Origin: Euryarchaeota archaeon UBA256
Lineage (GTDB): Archaea > Thermoplasmatota > Poseidoniia > Poseidoniales > Poseidoniaceae
Assembly: GCA_002494645.1 (NCBI GenBank)
Contig: DACE01000009.1
Location: 5,566 to 69,565, forward strand
Direction of reading: 5' to 3'
DNA length: 64,000 nucleotides
Shown: piece by piece, positions 45,611 to 53,722 of the stretch
How positions within the stretch are numbered: position 1 is the stretch's first letter
How the letters are laid out: every line of letters begins with the position of its first letter
Notes under the pieces: generated by a model
Seen by the model: the letters and a program-made list of their open reading frames with translations, nothing else
The model's database searches: none
Told to the model about the DNA's origin: nothing
Program-made: the position numbers and the translations under genes

Positions 45611-48010
45611 TCAAAATTCAAGGTCATCCTGCGGGGCTGACTGTGATGATTTGGTTTCTTGAGCAAGCGTCGGTTTTGTTTCCGATACAGGTAAGGGGAC
45701 GGGCTGGGGCGGTTCGATGGTGCTCTGCGTTGATGAAGTTGGATTTGGCTGGGATTCGGATTGTCCCTCGAGGTCCTTGCCAAGAATGAGGGAAGCGGCT
45801 TCAACGAGTCGAGGTTCCACTGGAGGGTCTTGACGACTTGGCAAAGGTTGGGCTTGAACCAAACTTTGCATGGTAGATAAATCGCCTGTTGGAGCGAACG
45901 TCGTCGGTGATGGAGGTCGGTTATCCTCAGGCTCGCCGCCTTTGAATTTCTTCAACCATCCGTCGGCGCCCTCATCGACCTGCTGGTAGGGCAGGATGGA
46001 TTGTTCGCTCATGCGACGCTCGCGGTCAATGACAGCCTTGTAAATGATGATTCCAGCAACTGCGATGGAGATCACGACAAAAGCCCAAGCTTTGACATAA
46101 GCGACCGTAGTTTCAAAAGCCGAAGACCAATTAAAACCCTCATCAACCTCTTCAACAGGTTGCCACTCAACACCAAGATAATCGCCTTTTGAAGTATGTA
46201 CAAATGGAAGTTCGGGTGCAAAGCGAGAACGCATTGAGGTGTTGACGAAAACGGTTCCGTTGCTGGTTTGGTCTTGAGGTAAATCCACCCACGCACGAAT
46301 GGTGAAATTTGCCCCCAATGGTATGTCGTTGATTTCAAAAGAGCGCGGGTATTCGACTCCATCTTCATAAATTGCTGAATCCGGGGGGATGAATCCCATG
46401 GGCGTAAAATGACTTGATTGGAGTTGAATAAGCAGCCCATCAACGGCATTACCGTCATTACGAACTTCCATCGCAATGGATAACCGCCCTTTGGCGTTGA
46501 CCTGCTCTTCGATGTTACGGAAGGACCATTTGATCTCGGGTGCCACTTTAAGCGGAATTTCAACCGAATGAACGACCTTGCCCGTGTCATCCAATACTTC
46601 GATGGTTGCAGTACCGAGGAGGAAAGCTAACGCCTGCTCTTCTGCAAAAATCTTTACTGCGGGGTAGGTCTTGCTTTGATAGGGTTGGACCAACAAGACA
46701 TCCGAGGGCAAAACCACTGAGAACCCATCGGTGATTGCACCCGTGCGCAAGGCGTAGGAGTTGTATGAATTGCCCGTATTGAGCACCTCCAGTGACGCGT
46801 CGCAGGATTGATTGGGAAGGATTGAATCACACCCAGATTGACTGTACGAGAGATTACCAGAGGAAATTCGTTCAATGGTTGCTTTGACCTGAGCATTCCG
46901 TGTGTTGAATTTCGCACCGTCTGCAAAGACTTGGACCTGAACATAGATTTCCCCGACGAATAGATTTGGCGATTGGATTCCAATTTCAATGGTTCTCGAT
47001 TCATTTGGCAAGAGTTCAACATCTTCGAGTCCACCGAATAATGCCACAGTCCAACCATTTACATTGAATCGGTCGGTCGGTAGAAGACCGTCCAATGGTT
47101 CGCCGTTTTCGTCCACGCCCTGCAGGGAAATGTTGAGTGTGTTGGGCGTATTTCCCACATTACGAACGACGACATTGAGTCGCCCGTCATCGTTTGGTGC
47201 CAGTGTGATGTCTTCATCAACTTCGTCAATGGTAACATTCTTTTTCTCGTTCATCAGCAATTCAAAACTCCATGAGGTTGTGGCTTTATCCAAACTTGAG
47301 GTGGCAGAAAGCGTGAACAGTGGACCCGTTTGTGACAAGGGCATACCGTTCTCAACTGCCGGCACATCCACCCAGAGGTAAACATAGGCCAATGTTTCGG
47401 GTGAAAGTATCGTAGATGCCTCGGCACCGTTTTGATTAGCCATATTCCAACCCCAATTCCAATTGGATTGCGTGTACAAAGAATAGGTGACATTGTCAGG
47501 ATAGGTGCCGTTATTGGAAATATTCACGGCAACCGAGGTGCGTACGTTTTCGTCTACCGTTAATGACGTTGTTCCCTCAACGCCAAAGTTGAGGTTAGAA
47601 TAGGGTGCAATAGTGACGTTCATGGTAACGGTTTCATTGAATGTAGCATCGAGATCTGTGCTGATTGAAAGTTGGATTTGATGAGTTGTGAAACTCGCCG
47701 TTGCATTGGCTTTGATGCCGAATACGAATTGGTTGAGATGGTTAGGAACCAGCGTTTCAGTAAGCGGTAGATTCACCGGTGAAAGTGATGTGGGAAAGAA
47801 AAGAGGTGAGATGGTTATGGCTTGATTGGTCGTTGCTTTATTGTGCACGGTAATGTATGCGCTTACGGTTTCGTTTTGATGAACTATAACTTCTTCTTGA
47901 GATGTAATTCCAATCGTTTCTCCTTCCCTTCCATGGTGGCCGATATCTGCGATGGAAGGTGGGCAAAGCAGAGGCAAGACCAACAAGAGAATGAGGCCGA
48001 TGCTTCGCAT
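45611..48010 (-). CDS. Large CARDB/NEW3-like surface protein, C-terminal anchor
   Basis: The start is set at ATG 48010 because the signal peptide (MRSIGLILLLVLPLLCPPSIA) follows directly; the open frame continues 108 codons further upstream but has no secretory features. The 799-residue protein carries repeated beta-sandwich units of the CARDB/NEW3 kind, with the recurrent phrase VRNVGNTPNTLNISLQ or its like (also LEVLNTGNSYNSYAL and MEVRNDGNAVDGLLI). A transmembrane helix (AFVVISIAVAGIIIYKAVI) lies at about residues 640-660, followed by a Pro/Gln-rich cytoplasmic tail of about 130 residues. Sequons are common. It is probably glycosylated and structural. No clear ribosome binding site precedes the start. 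Confidence 0.82.
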   Translation of the reverse strand: MRSIGLILLLVLPLLCPPSIADIGHHGREGETIGITSQEEVIVHQNETVSAYITVHNKATTNQAITISPLFFPTSLSPVNLPLTETLVPNHLNQFVFGIKANATASFTTHQIQLSISTDLDATFNETVTMNVTIAPYSNLNFGVEGTTSLTVDENVRTSVAVNISNNGTYPDNVTYSLYTQSNWNWGWNMANQNGAEASTILSPETLAYVYLWVDVPAVENGMPLSQTGPLFTLSATSSLDKATTSWSFELLMNEKKNVTIDEVDEDITLAPNDDGRLNVVVRNVGNTPNTLNISLQGVDENGEPLDGLLPTDRFNVNGWTVALFGGLEDVELLPNESRTIEIGIQSPNLFVGEIYVQVQVFADGAKFNTRNAQVKATIERISSGNLSYSQSGCDSILPNQSCDASLEVLNTGNSYNSYALRTGAITDGFSVVLPSDVLLVQPYQSKTYPAVKIFAEEQALAFLLGTATIEVLDDTGKVVHSVEIPLKVAPEIKWSFRNIEEQVNAKGRLSIAMEVRNDGNAVDGLLIQLQSSHFTPMGFIPPDSAIYEDGVEYPRSFEINDIPLGANFTIRAWVDLPQDQTSNGTVFVNTSMRSRFAPELPFVHTSKGDYLGVEWQPVEEVDEGFNWSSAFETTVAYVKAWAFVVISIAVAGIIIYKAVIDRERRMSEQSILPYQQVDEGADGWLKKFKGGEPEDNRPPSPTTFAPTGDLSTMQSLVQAQPLPSRQDPPVEPRLVEAASLILGKDLEGQSESQPNPTSSTQSTIEPPQPVPLPVSETKPTLAQETKSSQSAPQDDLEF

Positions 48011-48103
48011 GATAATGGGGTGTAAGGCCTTAGATTTGAAGTGACCTCTCCTCTGCTTCCACTCATTCGTAGGTTCTATGAACAGATGCACCTTGGGATT
48101 GTC

Positions 48104-48496
48104 ATGGCACCAATTTGGCCTTTCAAGAAAAAGGAACCAATCGCACAAGTCGACGAGGCTCCTCCCGCCCCGATTGTTTACAAAAAAGGCGAGGACCCAA
48201 ATGCCCGCCCACCACAAGAAGGAGTTGACGCAGATGCCTACAAAGACGCTCTTGCGCTCTTTGGTGATGGTTCTTCTACCGTTGAGGCAGCCACAGACCA
48301 ATCCGTGCATTACGACGGTGTCGCCGCACCTCAACCTACACCGAATACATCAGAACCTGTCGTTGAGCAAGACACGCCTCAATTTACTTGGGTTCATCAT
48401 ACCGATGGTTATCACTACAAGCGAAAAGAGGACGGCCAATTTGAACCTACTCCGCACACCAAATCCAGCGATGGTACTTACACGCCATATTCCTGA
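48104..48496 (+). CDS. Small acidic Pro-rich protein, unrecognised
   Basis: The 130-residue protein starts at ATG 48104 (MAPIWPFKKKEPIAQVDE); an upstream start at 48041 would add 21 residues over the divergent promoter region. The N-terminus is a short basic patch followed by a Pro/Ala-rich, low-complexity part. The C-terminus has an aromatic module (FTWVHHTDGYHYKRKEDGQF) that recalls the short W/Y-rich tails of the giant surface proteins. It is divergent from the CARDB-like protein and its 3' end overlaps the SRAP gene by 19 bases. It has no secretion signal. Function unknown. Confidence 0.65.
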   Translation: MAPIWPFKKKEPIAQVDEAPPAPIVYKKGEDPNARPPQEGVDADAYKDALALFGDGSSTVEAATDQSVHYDGVAAPQPTPNTSEPVVEQDTPQFTWVHHTDGYHYKRKEDGQFEPTPHTKSSDGTYTPYS

Positions 48497-49164
48497 TCAA
48501 ACAGCGTTGCAATGGGTTCGATAAGACCGGGGTGGTCACGGTCTGCGTGGTTGACGTCTCTCGCAACAGCATGGCGGTCAACGATCCCGATTCCCGGCAC
48601 GGGAGGAAGCGTCCCCTGTTCGAGCCACGCATTGCTTTGGTTCGGTTGAACCAATACTGGCATACGATGGTGTACCGGTCGGCAATCCTCATTTGATTCG
48701 CGAGTGAGGATGGCAAAGGATTCGATCATGTTTTCACCATCATTCCAACGGTCAAAAATAACTGCCATGTAACTCAGAGAGCCGTTCATGTTGTAGTGGT
48801 ACCACGGTGTTTTTCCTTGAGGCGTTGTCATCCACTCAAACCAGCCATCGGCGGGAAGAAGTCCTCTTCGATGCATTCGTGCCGAGCGAAACATTGGTTT
48901 TTCGTGTGCCGTTTCACTTCGTGCATTGATCGGTTCACGGTTTGATGGTCGAGCCCATGATGGACGAAATCCCCAACGCATCAACCGCATGTGCCGCTGG
49001 ACTGAATCATTTCCTTCAACCGCCGTTTGAGTGACGATTGGAGTCCAAGTTTGGGGGGCAACGTTCCATGAAGGTTTGAAGGGTGTGAGGTCGGAAAGCG
49101 GTTCACATATCAGGCTCTCAGTCACCTCGTGAAGAGGTCGAGCGAGAGCAAATCGGCCACACAT
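48478..49164 (-). CDS. SRAP-family abasic-site DNA-protein crosslinker (HMCES/YedK-like)
   Basis: SRAP proteins bind abasic sites in single-stranded DNA by a covalent thiazolidine link through Cys2, protecting forks. The 228-residue protein begins MCGRFALA; ATG 49164 is required because Cys must be residue 2 after Met removal. It keeps the other active residues: Asn80 (NARSE), Glu110 (GLLPADGWFEW) and His165 (HHRMP). Length is typical. It begins nine bases after pheT, with GAGTGGAT before the start, so it is the third gene of that operon. All catalytic residues are present, so it should be functional. Confidence 0.93.
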   Translation of the reverse strand: MCGRFALARPLHEVTESLICEPLSDLTPFKPSWNVAPQTWTPIVTQTAVEGNDSVQRHMRLMRWGFRPSWARPSNREPINARSETAHEKPMFRSARMHRRGLLPADGWFEWMTTPQGKTPWYHYNMNGSLSYMAVIFDRWNDGENMIESFAILTRESNEDCRPVHHRMPVLVQPNQSNAWLEQGTLPPVPGIGIVDRHAVARDVNHADRDHPGLIEPIATLFDQEYGV

Positions 49165-49173
49165 GCTATCCAC

Positions 49174-50922
49174 TCAGACGGGATCGGTCACCTGGTTCAT
49201 CAGTGCTGCAACATCGATCTCTGCTCCGTTGAGCGGGACGCGTAATTCAAACAAAGAAGCCACAGCAGGGTCGATTTCACCGAAGCATCCAACCCACCTA
49301 CCGTTGATGATTAATTTAGCTCCTCGACCTGCAAGCCACGGCCCTTCATTTGCCTCCATCGGCTCCGCATGCCAAGAAGTGACTCCAAGGTCGTTGCACA
49401 ATGCTTGGATTCGCCCTCTTACTGCAGCAAAACCACCTGAGCGTTCTGCCATGATGAAGGCTAACCTGTCCGTGTTTTGATGGTCGCGAACAACGCTACC
49501 CAACTCATAAACTCCCTGTGGTAAATCGTGATGCCGGTTTGTCGATAGTAAGCGTAAGAGTCCTGGAAGCAGATGCTGCCGAAGTATCGTATGGTCGATG
49601 GTAATTGGATTTGTGATGGTGGTGATTTGATGGTTGATTTCCCAACGCATGCTGTGAAACTGGTCCTTTTTGTTGGAGAGTGTTAGTGATTGAATCTGCA
49701 TAAAACCCAATCCTTGCATTGATTCCCGTAACCTGCGGCGCATGTTGTGGTCGCTGCGTGGTTGTGCGGTCAACTGAGCCTTCGGATTGTCTTCTCCGAG
49801 GTCTTCGTATCCGTGACCGATCGCTAATTCCTCAACCATGTCCACAGGGTGGAGAAGATCGAATCTCCATCGGGGCATGGTAAAATCAAGAAGTGATGTT
49901 CCTGCAGAGGCTTCAGCCATTTTCTGTGCTTTTGTTGGGGCGTTTGATAGAGCGGGGCGCCGTCCGTTAAATTGGCCGCCCATCCGGTTGATGGCGTGTT
50001 GCAGTTCTTCATCTGTAAACAAGCGCCCCAAGAGGTTGGCCACCAATTCTTCGGGCACATGGTGCGAGATTCCTTCACCGACTGGGCTCTGGATGGTCTG
50101 ACCGTGGCAGGTCGTAATCTCAACCGAAAATACGCTTCCTCCGCGTTCTTGAAGTTGTAAACATACCAACATCAACGCCGCTTCACAAGCCCGTTCATCC
50201 CATCCTGTCACATCGATAAAGAACTCCTTTGTATTGTGATTGACGGTGGTATGTTGTCCGTTGATGATCGGGGGGAAGGAGAGAACAGCATCGTTTGCAT
50301 CAAGAATCAAGGGAAAGTTGTTCATCCCCGTAAGAAGATGGGCGTAATCAATTCCCTTTGGGTGATGCTGAAGAATTGAATCGATGGACATTGGTGAGGT
50401 TTCACCAAGAGGAATAAATTCGGTTGTTCCTGGGACTGCTACGACCCGGAAAGGAGCTTGTAGGGACGTGAGATCGTGTACGCCTATGGATGCCCGCTTT
50501 CGCCCTCGACCTAAAGCGAAGTGGAGTTTTTCTTGATGGTCCATTAAGGACTTGATGAAGGCCTCCATCTCCTCTTCACCGCCGTGAATATCAACGCCTT
50601 TGACAACTGCTCCGAGGATCACAGGTCGGACTTCAGCCAGCGTCGCATCTACTTCAATAGAGATGCCACTTGGGCTGACTTCCATTTCCGGTGTGGCTTT
50701 TGTTCCGTGAAGGAAGGGCCTGATAGCATGTGCCAGGGTTTCACCACTCAGCAAATCAGGCCGGTCGGGAAAGATTTCAATGTTCAGAGTGTCATCATCA
50801 CACTGGTCTATGTCCGTACCCATCAACGGTAATTGGTCACCCATTGCTTCGACATCATGGGTTAAACCATGTTGACTTAGAAGATGGCGCAAGAGATTTT
50901 GTTCAACTGAGATGGTCGGCAT
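49174..50922 (-). CDS. pheT: Phenylalanine-tRNA ligase beta subunit, archaeal type
   Basis: The 582-residue protein is the beta subunit of the tetrameric class II PheRS, in the shorter archaeal/eukaryotic form that lacks the bacterial N-terminal EMAP domain. The start (MPTISVEQNLLRHLL), NIEIFPDRPDLLSGETLA, the B3/B4 editing-region stretch with GRGRKRASIGVHDL, and the late catalytic-like domain (IGHGYEDLGEDNP, then MRRRLRESMQGLGF) are all in order. AGGTGA lies seven bases before ATG 50922. The alpha subunit gene pheS is not in the window, so the subunits are encoded apart. It lies between a glutamate synthase-like gene and the SRAP gene. Confidence 0.95.
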   Translation of the reverse strand: MPTISVEQNLLRHLLSQHGLTHDVEAMGDQLPLMGTDIDQCDDDTLNIEIFPDRPDLLSGETLAHAIRPFLHGTKATPEMEVSPSGISIEVDATLAEVRPVILGAVVKGVDIHGGEEEMEAFIKSLMDHQEKLHFALGRGRKRASIGVHDLTSLQAPFRVVAVPGTTEFIPLGETSPMSIDSILQHHPKGIDYAHLLTGMNNFPLILDANDAVLSFPPIINGQHTTVNHNTKEFFIDVTGWDERACEAALMLVCLQLQERGGSVFSVEITTCHGQTIQSPVGEGISHHVPEELVANLLGRLFTDEELQHAINRMGGQFNGRRPALSNAPTKAQKMAEASAGTSLLDFTMPRWRFDLLHPVDMVEELAIGHGYEDLGEDNPKAQLTAQPRSDHNMRRRLRESMQGLGFMQIQSLTLSNKKDQFHSMRWEINHQITTITNPITIDHTILRQHLLPGLLRLLSTNRHHDLPQGVYELGSVVRDHQNTDRLAFIMAERSGGFAAVRGRIQALCNDLGVTSWHAEPMEANEGPWLAGRGAKLIINGRWVGCFGEIDPAVASLFELRVPLNGAEIDVAALMNQVTDPV

Positions 50923-50932
50923 ATTCCTTCAC

Positions 50933-52510
50933 CTAACGTGCAAACCAATGCGGAAGCGGGCGGCCATATCCTGCAAGTCGGAGGCCGCTTACAGATGCTG
51001 TTTCATGGTCCAATGCTCTGAGGTGCTTGCGGTCAAGCATGTCAATACTGTTCAAACCAATACGTCGTAATTCATCCGATAGGTCACCCTGGGTTCCTTG
51101 TAGCCAGTAGCCAATGTCTTGGGTTTCGGCCATGGGTGTTTCACACGATACAATGTTAATTCCCGAAGCGGCCAATACGGCGAGGTCGTGAGCATTCGCA
51201 GCGAAACCGAGCATCAAACCCGTCTGAATTTCTTCACCAGAGAGGTGTGCTTTGGCAGAACGGCCCATCATGGGTAGGGAGGCAGCCTCCGAAAGTCCTG
51301 AACCATCTTCAATACGAGCCATCGCAACATCGACTTGATGGTACGCCGCTTTTTCATGAAGTAATTCAATTCGGCTGATACCGTCAATGAACATCACGGG
51401 AACCTTCGGTTTGGTGAGTGCCCGCACGGCCACCAATAACCCGTCAATTTGTTCTGCATTCATTGGTGGCAAACGCTCAAGGTCGATTGCAAAACCACCG
51501 GCTTTCGGCAAATCATCAGGAAGCGAAGAAAGATTGGTGGCATGTATTAACAACATATCAACAGCTCTCGGTTCGTGTTCGACCATGGCAGGATGACGGT
51601 TGAGTACCGTACTCAATTCATCAGGTTGATTTTTACCAGCCAACATGGTCGTGCCGTGTTCAAGCATCGGAAGAAGTGGCAAGGGTAGGGCAAGAGATTG
51701 CACATGTTCTTTGACCCCGACCAGTGCAACCGTATCGACCGTAGCATAGGGAGGCAGTCGTTCTTTCTGGTCGTTGAGTAAACCAATTTGACTCAGGTCT
51801 CCGGATGAAACTGCAAAACCCACGCTCTCAACCTTCATTTCTTGTTGGGGTGTTAGACACACGGCGTCACTTGGCACATGCAGGCTTTCATCATCGAGAA
51901 GGGCATTAATCTCTGTGACCTCTTTCTTCTTGAGTGGACGCAAGATAACACCTGGTGGAGGGGTTGGGCATCGTCCGTTGATGACAATACGCCCTCCTGT
52001 CATTCCAGCACCAGGGTCGGGGCCAACATCTCCGTGAATGACGATTAAACCACCGCTCATGCCCCCGCCAATGCGAGGTCCCGTAGCACCTCGTATGATG
52101 AGAACGCCTCCGTCCATCAATGCTCCTGAATCGCTTCCGCTCCCATCCAGCACCGTGATGGAACCTGACTTCATCATGTAGCCGGTGAAATCACCTGCCA
52201 TACGTTCACAAACGATGGTCGTGCCTTGATTGGATGCGCCGAGGTAGCCTCCGGCATCGCCTTGTAAGGTGAACGAACCACCTCTTCCGAAAGCGGCTAC
52301 CCATGAGCCGAGAACACCGAGGGCGCGGATACGGGCGCCATCTGGCAGTGCGGGGCACAAACCGAGTTCACCATTCTTGGGAACTGGGTCGCCCGCATTG
52401 GTCCAACCAATTCGTAAAATTGCGTTTTGGTCAGCTGCAGCTTGCAAGCGTGGACCCAATTTTTCGTTGATGCTCATCGAGCGAGCAACGACCTCTGACA
52501 CATCCGCCAT
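50933..52510 (-). CDS. GXGXG-domain protein with glutamate-synthase-like C-terminus
   Basis: Residues about 85-195 form a GXGXG beta-helix (GGYLGASNQGTTIV, GGVLIIRGATGPRIGGGMSGG, GAGMTGGRIVINGRC) as in the C-terminal domain of glutamate synthase GltB or FwdC. The remaining C-terminal half resembles a degenerate glutamate-synthase TIM barrel (ALTKPKVPVMFIDGISRIELL; then SDELRRIGLNSIDMLD) but lacks the Fe-S Cys cluster. In GltB the barrel precedes GXGXG; here the order is reversed. ATG 52510 follows AAGGAAGTG and is preferred to 52534. The 525-residue protein may be an inactive or altered glutamate-synthase subunit, or a scaffold; its reaction is unknown. It heads the pheT-SRAP run and diverges from gap. 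Confidence 0.75.
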   Translation of the reverse strand: MADVSEVVARSMSINEKLGPRLQAAADQNAILRIGWTNAGDPVPKNGELGLCPALPDGARIRALGVLGSWVAAFGRGGSFTLQGDAGGYLGASNQGTTIVCERMAGDFTGYMMKSGSITVLDGSGSDSGALMDGGVLIIRGATGPRIGGGMSGGLIVIHGDVGPDPGAGMTGGRIVINGRCPTPPPGVILRPLKKKEVTEINALLDDESLHVPSDAVCLTPQQEMKVESVGFAVSSGDLSQIGLLNDQKERLPPYATVDTVALVGVKEHVQSLALPLPLLPMLEHGTTMLAGKNQPDELSTVLNRHPAMVEHEPRAVDMLLIHATNLSSLPDDLPKAGGFAIDLERLPPMNAEQIDGLLVAVRALTKPKVPVMFIDGISRIELLHEKAAYHQVDVAMARIEDGSGLSEAASLPMMGRSAKAHLSGEEIQTGLMLGFAANAHDLAVLAASGINIVSCETPMAETQDIGYWLQGTQGDLSDELRRIGLNSIDMLDRKHLRALDHETASVSGLRLAGYGRPLPHWFAR

Positions 52511-52614
52511 AGCACTTCCTTGCACCTCATGCACAAATATCCTGCTATGGTTCTCGTCGGCGAGAGGTTATTTGATTGGTTGGCCACATCTTGCGGCGTC
52601 TTCGGGAAAAGAAG

Positions 52615-52624
52615 TGTTTATTGA
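52615..52624 (+). promoter_or_regulatory. TATA-box-like element of gap
   Basis: TGTTTATTGA lies 32 bases before the gap start, placing transcription about 10 bases before the ATG or nearby. It resembles the element at 4995. Support is position and pattern only. Confidence 0.3.
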
Positions 52625-52655
52625 GGTTCTTACAGAGCACAGCATGGAGAGGGTC

Positions 52656-53693
52656 ATGAGCATCAAAGTTGCCATCAATGGATACGGAACAATCGGAAAG
52701 AGGGTAGCTGACGCCGTCGATGCCCAGGATGACATGGAAATCATTGGTGTGACAAAAACACGGCCTTCATTTGGTTGTGACTTGGCTGTTCGCAAAGGAT
52801 TTCCATTGTACTGCACCTTCGATGATGCCGACCGTATCGCCGCTTTTGCAGATGCAGGATATACGTGCCATGGTGGTTTGAGTGACCTTCTTGCGGTTGC
52901 CGATATTGTGGTTGATTGTTCTCCGGGAAAGGTTGGTGCCGCCAACAAAGAAACCTACGTACGTGCCGGTGTGAAATACATCTTCCAGGGTGGTGAAAAG
53001 CATGCCATGGCCGGAATGTCCTACACGTCTTCTGCCAACCATGAAGAGAACATGAATGCAGCAGGAACTCGCGTCGTTTCTTGCAATACAACGGGTCTTT
53101 CGAGAACACTCGTGCCGCTTTACGAACACTGCGGTTCGCTCAAGGTGGAATGCACCATGATTCGACGTGCAGCCGATCCCGGTGATTCTGCAAAAGGGCC
53201 CATCAATGCGATTAAGCCCGTTCTCAAAGTTCCCTCGCATCATGGTCCTGACGTGATGACTGTCAAGCCAGAAATCGATATCAATTCAATGGCTGTTGCC
53301 GTTCCGACCACGCTCATGCACTGCCATTCCATCGTAGCGACTCTTCCAGACGGGCACGGCTTGACGACAGAAAGTGTCCTTGCCCTTTGGTCGAAACAAC
53401 CACGAATCATCATTATGAACGGCAAAGAAACAAACATTACAACGACTGCAGAAGTGATGGAATATGCTCGTGACATTGGGCGAAAATGGGGTGACCTCCA
53501 CGAAATTTTTGTATGGGAAGACGGTGTGAAACTTGACGGTAATACCCTCTATTATTTCCAAGCGATTCATCAAGAATCTGATGTCATTCCAGAAAATGTT
53601 GACGCCATCAGAGCACTGATGGGGACGGAGGCTGACTGGAGAACATCGGTTGAAAAAACCGATGCTGCCATCTTTGCCTACAACGGATTGTAA
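52656..53693 (+). CDS. gap: Archaeal glyceraldehyde-3-phosphate dehydrogenase (type II)
   Basis: The enzyme oxidises glyceraldehyde 3-phosphate with phosphate and NAD(P) in glycolysis or gluconeogenesis. The 345-residue protein starts IKVAINGYGTIGKRVADAV (Rossmann fold), has VTKTRPSF, and the catalytic Cys143 in SCNTTGLSRTL, all typical of archaeal GAPDH and unlike the bacterial SCTTNC. ATG 52656 follows GGAGAGGG. The open frame extends 129 codons further upstream, antisense to the neighbouring gene; that part is not coding. It is divergent from the GXGXG gene, with a shared promoter gap of about 145 bases. No other glycolytic gene is near. Confidence 0.96.
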   Translation: MSIKVAINGYGTIGKRVADAVDAQDDMEIIGVTKTRPSFGCDLAVRKGFPLYCTFDDADRIAAFADAGYTCHGGLSDLLAVADIVVDCSPGKVGAANKETYVRAGVKYIFQGGEKHAMAGMSYTSSANHEENMNAAGTRVVSCNTTGLSRTLVPLYEHCGSLKVECTMIRRAADPGDSAKGPINAIKPVLKVPSHHGPDVMTVKPEIDINSMAVAVPTTLMHCHSIVATLPDGHGLTTESVLALWSKQPRIIIMNGKETNITTTAEVMEYARDIGRKWGDLHEIFVWEDGVKLDGNTLYYFQAIHQESDVIPENVDAIRALMGTEADWRTSVEKTDAAIFAYNGL

Positions 53694-53722
53694 TCAAAGG
53701 CTGAAGTTTTGTCAGCACACCG

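Noticed and set aside
48011..48334. Upstream extension of the CARDB-like surface protein
   Set aside because: It would put the signal peptide 108 residues inside the protein and overlaps the divergent small gene.
52269..52655. N-terminal extension of gap by 129 codons
   Set aside because: It is antisense to the GXGXG gene, has no GAPDH similarity, and a good ribosome binding site precedes ATG 52656.
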